Of a DNA stretch of 64,000 nt, positions 26,878 through 36,192 are shown in pieces. Every line of letters begins with the position of its first letter. Within the stretch, counting starts at the first letter, position 1. The stretch lies in assembly GCA_964482435.1 (NCBI GenBank), contig CAYZXL010000007.1, positions 76,379 through 140,378 on the forward strand, given 5' to 3'. Below the pieces are notes generated by a model. It had not been told where the DNA came from, did no database searches, and worked only from the letters and a program-made list of their open reading frames with translations. This DNA comes from CAYZXL01 sp964482435 (GTDB taxonomy: Bacteria; Auribacterota; JABMQX01). The translations under genes were made by a program, and so were the position numbers.

Positions 26878-27031
26878 TGCCACGATTACGTAGCCAGGTC
26901 TCTCAACGATCGGCGCTTGCTATAGAGGTTTGACGCTGGTATCTTGTGTGCACTTTGTCCATTCGTCGCGGAGGACTTAAAGCAGGCAATTCCGGACCGA
27001 CAACAAAATCCTTTTTTGAAGGGAGTTGGAG

Positions 27032-30000
27032 ATGAAGCGATTGTGGCTGAGTTTGTTCGTCCTGGCGCTGGCGTCTTTCGCCGCCTGTCAGGAGGAGGAT
27101 GAGGCTCGGATATTGCGCCATCCTCATTATCACGACGGCAAAATCGTGTTCAGCTATCTCGGCGACCTGTGGATTGTCAAAGAGGACGGCACAGGACTGC
27201 GCCGCCTGACCGTCCACGTGGAAAGGGAGCTTTATCCCCGTTTCTCACCGGACGGGAAGTCGGTCGCATTCTCGAGCAAGCGGTTTGGCAACTACGACGT
27301 TTTCGTCGTGCCGACGGAAGGAGGGACGCCCGAGCGGCTCACCACTTACTCCAACGACGACCTTGTGGTCTGCTGGACGCCGGACGGCTCGGGAATCGTC
27401 TTCTGCGGTTCTCAGAATGATTCGTGGCGGCCAAATCTCCTCGTTGTCCCCGCAAAGGGCGGGATGCCAGGCCCCCTTGGCTGCGGCATGGGCCGCTACG
27501 GGACGTTCTCACCCGACGGAAAGAAGTTTACCTTCAACCGGCGGGCTTTCCGGACATGGCGGAAACACTATCGTGGAAGCGAGAACACCGACGTATGGGT
27601 CATGGACATCGAGCAGAAATCTTTTCGCCGGTTGACGGACTTTGAAGGGCACGACGCGTGGCCTCTGTGGGCGGCGAGCGGGGAGATATATTTCGCCTCT
27701 GACCGCGACGAGACGATGAACCTCTGGAAGATTCCGCTCGAGGGCGTCAACGGCGTCGAATGCAAGCCGGTGCAGGTGACGTTCCACAAGGGAGCGGGTG
27801 TGAAATACCCGGCAATTTCCAACGATGGCAAGGTCATCGTGTACGAATGCGATTTCGGTCTCTGGAAGCTCAACGTTGGAGAGGCTGAGCCGAAGGAGAT
27901 TCCGCTGCGATTCACCTCCGACACGAAGGATAACCCGGTGACATTCCCCGCCTACGGGAGCGTCGCCGACCAGTTCGACGTTTCGCCCGACGGAAAAAGA
28001 GTCCTCGTCTCCGCCCACGGCGAGATATTCACGGTTCCCGTCGAGAAAGGGGACGTCGCGCGGCTCACCGAATCCCCTTACCGCGACCGCTATCCGCTCT
28101 ACTCGCCCGACGGCAAGAAAATCGCGTTTCTCTCCGACGAGACGGCGGAAGACAGGATCTATCTCCTTTCCCCCGACGGCGGCGAAAGAGAAATGATTTA
28201 TCCCGAAGAGTCCATGACTTACGCGTACATCTGGGCGGATGGTTTTCAAATGCACTGGTCGCCCGACGGAAAGAAGCTCGCGTATTGCGCCGGTAACGGT
28301 CTCTACTCCTACGACTTCGACAGCAGGTCAACTCGTCGTCTGGCTGCCGGCGAGCACGGCGTGATAAGAGACGTCTCCTGGTCGCCGGACTGCAAATGGA
28401 TCGCGTACGCGACGAACGAGGTGACCTACCGACTCGACGTTTACGTCGTGAACGTCGAAGACGCGACGGTGCACCGCCTTACGGAAGACCCTCTCGATGA
28501 CCTCTGCCCTGTGTTCACGCCCGACGGCAAGAAAATCGTCTTCGGCTCGAACCGCGACGGCAACGGCCAGATTTACGTGCTTCCTCTCACGAAAGAGGAA
28601 TTCGACCCCCTCGACCCGGTCGAAAGAGAAGAGGCGAAGAAGAGGGAAGAGGAAAAAAAGAAAGAGGAGGAAAAGAAGAAGGAAGAGGAAAGGAAGAAAG
28701 AGGAGGAGAAGAAGAAAGCCGAACCCGAAAAGAAGGAGGGAGAGGCCGAGAAAAAACCCGAGGAAACTAAAGCGGAGGAACCGAAGGAGAAGAAGGAGGA
28801 AGAGAAAAAGGCCGAGGAGAAGAAAGAGCCCGAAAAGAAACTGCCGGAGGTGAAGATAGATTTCGATAATCTGAAGCGCCGAATCCGCCAGGTCACCAAA
28901 GTTATGGGCGATGGGCTCCCCGGTATTCTGGTAACTGCCGACAGCCAGAAAGCCATCTTCCGCGTTCGCCAGCAGCGAGGAACGAGCACGGTAACCGTCC
29001 TGTACTCGGTCAAGCTCGACGGGGAGGACCTGAAGGAGCTTACCATCGGCGATGTTCAGGACATGCAGCTCGCGGAAAACGGCACGAAGATTTTCTTCCG
29101 GGAAGGGGGTAGCGTTTTCTGGATGCCCGTCGAGGGGGGCCAGAAAAAGAGGGTTGAGTTCTCCGTGCGGGTCAAAATTGACCGGGAAAAGGAACTCGCC
29201 CAGATGTTCGATGAAGCGTGGCGGGCAATGCGAGACGGCTTTTACGACCCGAAGATGCACGGCTATAACTGGAATGCTATCCGCGCGAAATACCTTGCGT
29301 TCCTCCCGCAGGTTGTGGACAACGAGGAACTGGCGGACCTCATTAACGAAATGATTGGCGAGATCAACGCCTCCCACACAGGCGCCTTCCCGGCGATAGG
29401 CGGCTCGGAATATCAAACTCACCGGCTCGGATTGGAGATGTCCGCCGACACCGATTCGGGAACGTATCGGGTCAGCCGCATCTATAAGGAAGGGCCGGCA
29501 GATAAGGACTATGTGAGACTGAAGGTCGGGGATTATGTCCTGGGCCTCGACGGGAAGGAGATAAAGGCCGGAGACGACTATTATGCGCTTCTGAGCTATC
29601 CTTTGAACGAGAAGGTCATCCTGACGGTCAACGAGAAGCCCTCGCTCGACGGCTCGTGGAAAGTGCGGATCAAGCATATCGGCCCGGGCGAGCACTGGGA
29701 TTTGTGGTACGAAGACTGGGTGAGGACCCGGCGTGAGAAGGTCGAGAAACTCACCGACGGGCGAATCGGGTACCTCCACATCCGCGCCATGAACGGTGAG
29801 TGCCTTGAGCGATTCAAAAAAGAACTTGTCGAGAACTATACCAGGGAAGCCCTCGTCATAGACGTGCGATGGAATGGCGGCGGCAACATTGACGAGGACC
29901 TCCTCGACATTCTTGAGAGGAAGCCGTATCAGTGGTGGGGACCGCGAGCATACGAGGGCAAAACGAAGCGCCCACACGAGGGCTTCTACGGGCCAAAAGC

Positions 30001-30364
30001 GGTGCTAATCAACGAAGCTTCGGGAAGCAATGCGGAGATGTTTCCCGATGGATTCCGGAGGCTCGGTCTCGGCAAGCTAATCGGCACAAAGACGGGAGGC
30101 GCCGTCATCGGAACAGGGGTCTATGTCTTGATGGACGGCAGCCACATTCGTATGCCGTGCGTCGGCGTTTATACCGCAACGGGCGAAATAATGGAGAACC
30201 TCGGAGTTGCTCCCGACATCGCCGTCGAGAACACTCCCGAAGATGACCTCGCCGACCACGACCGCCAACTGGAGACCGCCGTCAACGAACTTTTGAAAGA
30301 GATAGGGCCGAAGAAAAAAGAACAGACGCAGCCGGAACCCAAGCCGGAGTCGCAGAACAAGTAA
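27032..30364 (+). CDS. Tricorn-like S41 protease with beta-propeller, exported
   Basis: A 1110-residue exported protein. The ATG at 27032 follows GAAGGGAG; a TTG six bases earlier is possible. A signal peptide (MKRLWLSLFVLALASFAAC) ends at a Cys, so it may be a lipoprotein. WD40/TolB-like propeller repeats ('SPDGKKIAF' type) fill about 40-520. A Lys/Glu-rich low-complexity linker follows (about 530-606). The C-terminal half has the tricorn core, a PDZ-like region (about 800-880) and an S41 catalytic domain with the Ser in NEASGSNAEMFPDGF (about 990) and GTKTGG. It resembles tricorn-type peptidases, which trim peptides. A short Gln/Lys-rich tail ends the protein. The esterase gene follows 161 bases downstream. 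Confidence 0.88.
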   Translation: MKRLWLSLFVLALASFAACQEEDEARILRHPHYHDGKIVFSYLGDLWIVKEDGTGLRRLTVHVERELYPRFSPDGKSVAFSSKRFGNYDVFVVPTEGGTPERLTTYSNDDLVVCWTPDGSGIVFCGSQNDSWRPNLLVVPAKGGMPGPLGCGMGRYGTFSPDGKKFTFNRRAFRTWRKHYRGSENTDVWVMDIEQKSFRRLTDFEGHDAWPLWAASGEIYFASDRDETMNLWKIPLEGVNGVECKPVQVTFHKGAGVKYPAISNDGKVIVYECDFGLWKLNVGEAEPKEIPLRFTSDTKDNPVTFPAYGSVADQFDVSPDGKRVLVSAHGEIFTVPVEKGDVARLTESPYRDRYPLYSPDGKKIAFLSDETAEDRIYLLSPDGGEREMIYPEESMTYAYIWADGFQMHWSPDGKKLAYCAGNGLYSYDFDSRSTRRLAAGEHGVIRDVSWSPDCKWIAYATNEVTYRLDVYVVNVEDATVHRLTEDPLDDLCPVFTPDGKKIVFGSNRDGNGQIYVLPLTKEEFDPLDPVEREEAKKREEEKKKEEEKKKEEERKKEEEKKKAEPEKKEGEAEKKPEETKAEEPKEKKEEEKKAEEKKEPEKKLPEVKIDFDNLKRRIRQVTKVMGDGLPGILVTADSQKAIFRVRQQRGTSTVTVLYSVKLDGEDLKELTIGDVQDMQLAENGTKIFFREGGSVFWMPVEGGQKKRVEFSVRVKIDREKELAQMFDEAWRAMRDGFYDPKMHGYNWNAIRAKYLAFLPQVVDNEELADLINEMIGEINASHTGAFPAIGGSEYQTHRLGLEMSADTDSGTYRVSRIYKEGPADKDYVRLKVGDYVLGLDGKEIKAGDDYYALLSYPLNEKVILTVNEKPSLDGSWKVRIKHIGPGEHWDLWYEDWVRTRREKVEKLTDGRIGYLHIRAMNGECLERFKKELVENYTREALVIDVRWNGGGNIDEDLLDILERKPYQWWGPRAYEGKTKRPHEGFYGPKAVLINEASGSNAEMFPDGFRRLGLGKLIGTKTGGAVIGTGVYVLMDGSHIRMPCVGVYTATGEIMENLGVAPDIAVENTPEDDLADHDRQLETAVNELLKEIGPKKKEQTQPEPKPESQNK
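28636..28718 (+). repeat. 83-base uninterrupted purine run inside the S41 gene
   Basis: Every base from 28636 to 28718 is A or G, coding the Lys/Glu-rich linker, and the purine bias continues with few breaks to about 28850. Such mirror-like tracts can expand or contract and can form triplex DNA. Confidence 0.85.
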
Positions 30365-30525
30365 GCGTTCTCGTCCCGGCCTGGAAAGCGAGTCGGCTGG
30401 TTTATGAATCACAGGCCAGCCCAGCAGTGAGCGCCCGGCATTCCTACGGCTCCTCGGTGAGGCAGCAGGATGCTTCGGCGAGTTGCTGGGTAGCTCCTAA
30501 CCGGGTGCTCGGAGGGACAAAAGAA

Positions 30526-31401
30526 ATGAAGTGTGCGATTCTCAGCCTGACGTTTGTCGCAGCAATCACGGTTGCGGGCTTCGCCTCGGAGCGACCGCAA
30601 ATTCTCGTCACGGAATGGGACGTGCTTTTTCAGGAAAAGCCCGCGAAACTCACCCTGGACATTCACTACCTGAAAAATCCCCACGGGCTCCGTCCGGCTC
30701 TTGTTATCATTCACGGAGGGGCGTGGCAAAGCCTCGACAAGGACTACCTCACCTGGTGGGCAAAGGACGCAGCAAGGCGCGGATACGTCGTCTTCAACAT
30801 AAACTACAGGCTGGCCCAGGAGGCGAAGTACCCTGCCGCCGTTGAGGACTGTCAGGCGGCAATTCGCTGGGTAAGAGCCCGTGCACGGATTTATCACGTT
30901 GACCTGGCACGCGTGGGAGTCTGGGGCGAGTCCGCCGGAGGACACCTGGCCTCCATGATGGGCCTCCTCGACTCGCGCGACCCCCGCATGCCCGGCATGT
31001 CCAGCAGGGCAACGTGCGTCGTCAATTTCTACGGAGTGGCCGACCTCGCAGTGACCGAACTCCCCGAAGAATTCACCAAGCAGTTCGATTTTGTGGCGAT
31101 GTGCGAGAATTTCATCGGCAAGAAGCACTCCGAGGCGCCGGAGCTTTTCGCCGAAGCCTCTCCGGTCCATCGCGTGACGAAGGAAGCCTGTCCATTCCTC
31201 ATCGTCCATGGGGACGCCGATTTCATCGTTCCCTACGTCCAGTCCGTGAAGCTCGTCGAGAAGTTGAAGGAGGCAGGCGTCGAAGTGACACTCCATACCG
31301 TCAAAGGCGGCGCGCACGGGCCGTCCTTCGGAAACGCCCCGGGAAAGAACGAGGCATACGAGGCAGTCTGGGAATTCCTTGCAAGGCACCTCGAGCAATA
31401 A
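30526..31401 (+). CDS. Exported alpha/beta-hydrolase (carboxylesterase, HSL-like)
   Basis: A 291-residue hydrolase. The start ATG at 30526 has GGAGG ten bases upstream and opens a signal peptide (MKCAILSLTFVAAITVAGFA). The oxyanion motif HGGAW (about residue 64), nucleophile GESAGG (about 131), acid in HGDADFIVP (about 227) and His in KGGAHG (about 258) give a full esterase/lipase triad of the BD-FAE/hormone-sensitive-lipase group. Probable substrates are short acyl or carbohydrate esters in the periplasm. It follows the S41 protease on the same strand. Confidence 0.88.
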   Translation: MKCAILSLTFVAAITVAGFASERPQILVTEWDVLFQEKPAKLTLDIHYLKNPHGLRPALVIIHGGAWQSLDKDYLTWWAKDAARRGYVVFNINYRLAQEAKYPAAVEDCQAAIRWVRARARIYHVDLARVGVWGESAGGHLASMMGLLDSRDPRMPGMSSRATCVVNFYGVADLAVTELPEEFTKQFDFVAMCENFIGKKHSEAPELFAEASPVHRVTKEACPFLIVHGDADFIVPYVQSVKLVEKLKEAGVEVTLHTVKGGAHGPSFGNAPGKNEAYEAVWEFLARHLEQ

Positions 31402-31504
31402 AGGGCGCTCCGGCCTGAGGCTTGCCACGTTTGGGCTTCCTTGTTCCTGTCGCGGCGGGGCGGACAAACAGGCTACGCCGGTTCTCCAAGCGAAAAAGAG
31501 CGTG

Positions 31505-31661
31505 GATGTTGACAAAAATCAACATCGCCTTCCGTGCCTATCCTTCCCGGGAAAATTGCCTCGAAACACGGAGAACGGGAACCAATCCGGCCCCTTTGCA
31601 AGGAAGGAATGTTTACTTTAGGAAACATCACCCCGGGTATGCGGCCCCAATCGAGGCCGCA
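31505..31661. other. Three consecutive perfect hairpins (possible structured RNA)
   Basis: GATGTTGA/TCAACATC (31505-31526), ATGTTT/AAACAT (31609-31628) and TGCGGCC/GGCCGCA (31640-31661) occur in a row. The last can also pair differently (CCAAT 31647-31651 with ATTGG 31662-31666), giving two mutually exclusive helices. The strand is unknown. Confidence 0.35.
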
Positions 31662-32099
31662 ATTGGCGTCATTCCAGCGAGACTTTCGACCGCACAGGAC
31701 CAGCGCCAAGACCCGATTGGGGGAGCCTCCGCCCGCCGGGCTGCGTTCGCGGCGCGCCCCAGGATTCGGGGGCTGCCTTTGGCGGCGACTCCGCGGCACG
31801 CGCAGTCATTATCGAAGGCGAGAAGCTGAGATGCAGGGGCCTAACGTCATAAGTGCCTGTCCCACAGTCAGTTGGGAAGGCAGGGCTCCTCAGAAACCCC
31901 GCGCCAATGCCACCGAGAAAGTATCTCTTCAGGCGGGAGTCGGAAATCCCGGCCTGAAGAGCCGCATCCATCCCGTCCTGGTTTGTCCAGCTCCTGTCCT
32001 GCGGGAAGGGCCGCCTTGGGCGCACTTTGCGGCAGGCCTCTTATCTCCCTTGGCATAGCAGTTGCTCCCCGTGTCCAGGCCATCGGGACGGTCCTTGTC

Positions 32100-32115
32100 A
32101 CGGTCCCGGGACCGT
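32100..32115. promoter_or_regulatory. 16-base perfect palindrome
   Basis: ACGGTCCCGGGACCGT is fully self-complementary, and its half ACGGTCC also occurs at 32088-32094. It lies about 155 bases upstream of the Wzz-like gene and could be an operator for it. It contains CCCGGG. Confidence 0.35.
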
Positions 32116-32269
32116 TCCGCAGTGCATCGAAATCGTGCTAACAGGACAATCTTGATTTGCATTCAGTCTCGATTCTTCACTTGACTGCTCGGATAGTCGG
32201 TCTGTGAGAACACAAGACACCGTAAACACGACATCTGATTCGTGCACAGCATTTTCGGGGAGGTTCTAA

Positions 32270-33835
32270 ATGGACAAGCCGGAGAAAAAGAACATAGGTG
32301 ATTTGTTCAAAGAAGCTCTTCGCATCTTTGCCAGGCACAAGTTTCTGATCATCATTCCACTGACGGCGTTTTTCACGGCTTCCACGGTGGTCGGCCTGGT
32401 TCTTCCAAAGGTTTACAAGGGAACGGCGGTTTTTCGGATGCTGAGGCCCAGCTCTTCTCCGGAAGAGCAGGCTGACCGCTTCGCAGGAGATGACCTCTCC
32501 GTGATGAAGGAACTCATTTTCGGGCGCACTAACGTCCTTGAGGCCATAAGAGCAGTTGGACTCGACGCCCCGTTTAAGGGGTTGCCCGAGGCCGAAAGGG
32601 AGGTGCGAGAAGAAGAACTCATCAAGACCGTCCAGAAAAAACTGGACGTCTTGAAGAAGGCCAGAAACGTCTTCGAAATCTCCTATCAGGATGCCTCCCC
32701 GGAAATCGCTGCGACAATGGCCAACACCATCATGACTCAATACATCGAGGGGGTAATCAGGGACGAAAAGGAGATGATGACCACCAACGTCACATTTCTT
32801 GAAAAGCAGGTCGAAGATTACCAGTCGAAGTCGAGTGTTACCCGGGAAGCACTCGAAAAGTTCAAATCTGCGCACATCCTCGATTTGCCGGGAAGCGAGC
32901 TGTCCAGCAGCATTGAGCTGAGGAAGCTCAGGGACGACCTGGCTGCGGCTGAAGCAGAGCTTTACAATGCGGAGATGGCAAAGAAAGAAATCGAGAAGCA
33001 GATTCTAACCATTGAGCAAACCGTTGTCGGGGAAACGGTGGTGGAAACAAACCCCGTCATCGTCCAGTACAAAGCCCAGCTTGATAAGTTAGAAGTTGAC
33101 CTGGCTGCTTTGAAACAGAGGTTCACCGACATTCACCCCGACGTGGTAAAGAAAAAGGGCGAAATCGAAAGCCTCAAGCAACTCATTGAAAGAGCACAAC
33201 AGAGCATTACAACCAAAGAGACCCGGCAGACCAACCCTGTTTTCGTGACTTTGCAGCAGGACCTGAACAAGGCCGAAGTGCAAATCGCTTCGGCAAAGAA
33301 GAGGAAGGAGCAACTGGAGGCCAAAAAAACGGAGGTTGAAGAGAGAGTCGGGAAGTCTCCGGCTATTGAGACAGAACTCGACCGGTTAACCAATGCCGAC
33401 AGCCTCAACAAAATGCTTCTTGAGCACTATACAACCGAGCGTCAGAAGGCCAGGATAGCTCAGGAAAAGGAAAGAGAGCAGAAAAGCACGCGGTTCAGAG
33501 TGCTTGAGTACGCAAAAGAATCCGCTGCGGTTGCGCACGCGAGGTCGAAGGCGGTGAGGCTATCACTGCTTGGGTTGGTGCTGGGCGGGGGGATTGGCCT
33601 GGGTCTGTCGCTCCTCAAGGAACAAAGAGACACTTCGTTCAAGAGCATAGAAGATGCTGCGTCCTTCCTGGAAATCCCCATAGTAGGAACCATCCCGGTT
33701 ATCAGGACCATTCTGGAAGATGCGCGCGAAAGAAGAAAGGAAAGGCTGGGCTGGGGAATCGTCGCGGCTCTTGTGTGCTTGCTCGGATTGGCTCTTCTGG
33801 CGCTGGTCGTCACACAGCTGACCGGCGTCGTGTGA
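32270..33835 (+). CDS. Wzz/GumC-like polysaccharide chain-length determinant
   Basis: A 521-residue inner-membrane protein of the polysaccharide co-polymerase type. It has a transmembrane helix near residues 24-44 (FLIIIPLTAFFTASTVVGLVL), a periplasmic Wzz domain, and long coiled-coil stretches (about 180-400, with tyrosine-kinase-associated GNVR-like features). A second membrane helix lies near 420-440 (RLSLLGLVLGGGIGLGLSL) and a third hydrophobic end segment near 498-518. No C-terminal kinase domain is present. It should control the length of an exported polysaccharide. The glycosyltransferases at 58.5-63.3 kb are possible partners, but no flippase or polymerase is in the window. GGGGAGG precedes the ATG. 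Confidence 0.85.
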   Translation: MDKPEKKNIGDLFKEALRIFARHKFLIIIPLTAFFTASTVVGLVLPKVYKGTAVFRMLRPSSSPEEQADRFAGDDLSVMKELIFGRTNVLEAIRAVGLDAPFKGLPEAEREVREEELIKTVQKKLDVLKKARNVFEISYQDASPEIAATMANTIMTQYIEGVIRDEKEMMTTNVTFLEKQVEDYQSKSSVTREALEKFKSAHILDLPGSELSSSIELRKLRDDLAAAEAELYNAEMAKKEIEKQILTIEQTVVGETVVETNPVIVQYKAQLDKLEVDLAALKQRFTDIHPDVVKKKGEIESLKQLIERAQQSITTKETRQTNPVFVTLQQDLNKAEVQIASAKKRKEQLEAKKTEVEERVGKSPAIETELDRLTNADSLNKMLLEHYTTERQKARIAQEKEREQKSTRFRVLEYAKESAAVAHARSKAVRLSLLGLVLGGGIGLGLSLLKEQRDTSFKSIEDAASFLEIPIVGTIPVIRTILEDARERRKERLGWGIVAALVCLLGLALLALVVTQLTGVV

Positions 33836-33964
33836 ACTTGAGGCGAGTCAGTCCTTCTGTTCCTCTTTTTTCGGACGAGCCCCCTTCGAGCAGACAGAGA
33901 AGGACGCCGAGCGCCTCGGTAGGCTGTCCTCACTTGTAGGGCTTATCGCTTTCCCGCAGGGGCC

Positions 33965-35872
33965 CTATCCGGGAGTGGCAACGCCGGAAACTAACGCTTC
34001 AATTTCCTTCCGGCAGCTTTCAGCCTCGCGCATGACTTCCGCAACGAAAGAATCCTCCTCAGCGGGCGGGTGTGCTTCGGCATAATCCTCAATGATTGCC
34101 GCTCCGCGAACGTCGTCCCTGCGCTTGGTCTCAAGGATGTCGCAGGCAATCTTCTCTTCCATATCAGCCAGAAGGGAGAGGTTCTGCTTGAGGTCGTTTC
34201 CGGGCAGTTCCTTGAGAAGGATTCTTCTCTCGTGCTCCCAGCGCTTGTCAAGGGACCTGGTCAGCAGAAATCGCGCAGGAATCTTTTTCCGAGTGGCAGC
34301 CAGTCGCCGAACTTCTCTCAAAAGCCCTTTCAGGGCATAGTAGCGGATGTAGGAGGTATAGGTTTCCACGGCGAGTTTTCTATTGCCTTCGAGGAGATAG
34401 TTCTTCCCCAGGCCCGGGATGTCTTTGTCGGTGTAAACGTCTTTCCCGCCGGCCTCGCTCAAGGCTCGCCTTGCCTCAACCATCATGTCAACGATTTCGG
34501 GCCGGAGCGCCTCCGGGTCAAACTTCAAGCGTCTCGCCTTATTTCTTTTGACGTACTTGTTTTCGTTTCGTTTCACCATGAAGATGTTTCGCGCAAGAAC
34601 CCAGGCCGGGATTATCTCGTTGAAAGCGGGAGGTATCTTATCGAGCCGATCCGTCGGAGTATTGATAAGGGAGAAGGGGAAAAGAACTTTTTGGGGAAGC
34701 GTCGTTGCCCCTGTTGCGATAATGGAGTAAGGCGCGCGAGTGAAATCGGACGGAAACTTAATATTCGCCCCGAGCCCAAAGAAATTGCCCTCCCCGGGAC
34801 GAATCTCCTGGTCGGGAAGACGCGAAGTGTGGTTGCTGCCAACGTTTGCTCCGTAGGCGACGTTGCCTTTCCCCTCCGGCCAGAATGCCGCGATGAGCAA
34901 CGCTTGATGATGGAAACCGACAAACGGCCCAACAAGGGACGCGGTAACTTCCCCCTCGCCAACCCCCGTATTCGGGCCGATGATAGAAGTCGTAACCTTC
35001 CCGTGGCGTTCAGCGGAGGAATGCTCGCACAATACCGAGCTTTCGACTATCGCCATAGAATCCACATGGCAGCCCCACTGAAGAACCGCGTTCCTCACTA
35101 TAGCGCCGCTCTCAACGCGCGTCCGCTCTTCCACCGAACTCAGGAGGCAAGCGTTCTCGAGGAGAGTCGCCCCGTCAACCAGGGCGTGAGGCCCGATAAA
35201 GACATCGTGGATTGACGGGCAGTTTCGAACAACGGCACCGTCTCCCACGAAACCGCGCTGCCCGGCAATTGCGCTAAGATAAGTCTCCAGGAGAGACTGG
35301 TAGTTCTGAAGGAACGATTTGTCGCTTCGGGAGGTGGCAACCAGTGCCGCGACGTCCACCGCTATCTCCGCGTAAACCCCAACTTCTCTGCCCCCTGTCT
35401 CCAGCCCTACAGAAAGAGCCTGACCCGTCCCGAACCGGCATGGCGGCGTCGCAGTAATCGAGCCGTTACCGAAAACCACGGCATTTTTTCCGACGAGGTA
35501 GTTTGCGAGAAGTACCGTGTCGGCGACAAGGGCGTTGTCGCCAATGACGGAGTTGACAATCCGGTTGTTGTACAGGCCCGCCGGAATCTTCACGCCCCCT
35601 GGAACTTGAACCTCCTGATCGAACTTCCCCAAGGTGACCTCCCCCTCAAGAACGCAGTTGCGAACGCGAGACGGGTCCAACCCCACAGGCGCCCGAACCT
35701 TGCTCCAGTCGGAAGAACTGTTTCCATTCTTCTCAAGGGCAGAACGTAGATTCCGGCTGAGCGGTCGAATCCCGGGGCCAACCCAGTATCGAACCGGGCG
35801 AGCTGGCAGGACAATGATGTCCGAGTTTTTGATGGCTTCCCGTATGGCACGAAGCACTCCGGCTTTGGTCAT
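33965..35872 (-). CDS. DUF4954 family protein (left-handed beta-helix)
   Basis: A 635-residue protein that matches the DUF4954 type in length and in its GANVGSNHTSRLPDQE segment (about 350). The middle (about 70-330) has hexapeptide-like rungs ('VVRNC', 'VLIENA', 'SIIGPNTGVGEGEV') of a left-handed parallel beta-helix, as in sugar nucleotidyl- and acyltransferases. The C-terminal 200 residues are helical and charged. The family has no established function; a role in nucleotide-sugar modification is a guess from the fold. AGGAAAAGAGG precedes the ATG. It lies downstream of nagB on the same strand, separated by a dispersed repeat. Confidence 0.8.
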   Translation of the reverse strand: MTKAGVLRAIREAIKNSDIIVLPARPVRYWVGPGIRPLSRNLRSALEKNGNSSSDWSKVRAPVGLDPSRVRNCVLEGEVTLGKFDQEVQVPGGVKIPAGLYNNRIVNSVIGDNALVADTVLLANYLVGKNAVVFGNGSITATPPCRFGTGQALSVGLETGGREVGVYAEIAVDVAALVATSRSDKSFLQNYQSLLETYLSAIAGQRGFVGDGAVVRNCPSIHDVFIGPHALVDGATLLENACLLSSVEERTRVESGAIVRNAVLQWGCHVDSMAIVESSVLCEHSSAERHGKVTTSIIGPNTGVGEGEVTASLVGPFVGFHHQALLIAAFWPEGKGNVAYGANVGSNHTSRLPDQEIRPGEGNFFGLGANIKFPSDFTRAPYSIIATGATTLPQKVLFPFSLINTPTDRLDKIPPAFNEIIPAWVLARNIFMVKRNENKYVKRNKARRLKFDPEALRPEIVDMMVEARRALSEAGGKDVYTDKDIPGLGKNYLLEGNRKLAVETYTSYIRYYALKGLLREVRRLAATRKKIPARFLLTRSLDKRWEHERRILLKELPGNDLKQNLSLLADMEEKIACDILETKRRDDVRGAAIIEDYAEAHPPAEEDSFVAEVMREAESCRKEIEALVSGVATPG

Positions 35873-36192
35873 CCTCTTTTCCTCCGCATGTTATCCGAGG
35901 CACTGTTCGAGGCGATGGCATTGTTGGCCTGCCTGAGGCGCTTGCATTATCCGCTCCGAGTCAGTGCTCCGATTGATAAATTCGACTGCGCATTCTTGCT
36001 TGACAGGATGAACAGGATACACAGGATTCTGCGAATCCTGTTTGGCTTCACGAGACTCCGTCATGGTAGGGCAGTGCCCGAACGAGGCGACGCACCGCGC
36101 ACAGCTTCGTCCCCTCCCTTTCAGGTCCCGGCCATCCTGTGAACCGTGTCGAAAACATCCTCGCCTTTGACGGGATTTCTGAATTCATGTGC
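35873..36192. other. Intergenic region carrying the ~200-bp repeat
   Basis: 320 bases between nagB and the DUF4954 gene. Most of it is one copy of a dispersed repeat (listed separately). The remainder holds the DUF4954 ribosome-binding site and no gene. Confidence 0.5.
35959..36169 (+). repeat. Dispersed repeat, copy A (inverted relative to 50343-50546)
   Basis: This ~211-base stretch matches 50343-50546 read in reverse. Shared identical blocks, in order, are TCAGTGCTCCGATT, ATTCGACT, GACAGGATGAACA, ACAGGATTCTGCGAATCC, GTTTGGC, GTCATGG, CCATCCTGT and AACATCCTCGCCTTTG. In this copy the centre is a perfect nine-base stem with a TGC loop (36021-36041). No open frame is conserved. It is probably a non-autonomous mobile element or REP-like repeat. 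Confidence 0.75.

Larger units (their letters stand above)
26652..27031. other. Intergenic region rich in hairpins
   Basis: 380 bases between the regulator and the S41 protease gene. It holds a long-range ten-base inverted repeat after the regulator and two compact palindromic hairpins of a dispersed type, listed separately. No gene is seen. The last 15 bases contain the GAAGGGAG ribosome-binding site of the protease gene. Confidence 0.45.
31402..32269. other. 868-base gene-free region with serial hairpins
   Basis: No convincing gene: the open frames on both strands overlap, are Arg/Pro-rich and lack ribosome-binding sites until GGGGAGG just before 32270. It contains three perfect hairpins within about 160 bases and a 16-base palindrome, listed separately. 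It may hold a structured RNA or the remains of a decayed gene. Confidence 0.4.

Noticed and set aside
28328..29977. A 549-codon minus-strand frame over the S41 gene
   Set aside because: Its Leu/Phe-rich run is only the reverse of the Lys/Glu linker; the plus frame has the propeller and S41 motifs.
31422..32140. Several overlapping open frames in the long gap
   Set aside because: No ribosome-binding site, no motif, high Arg/Pro content and frames on both strands of equal length: non-coding is more likely.
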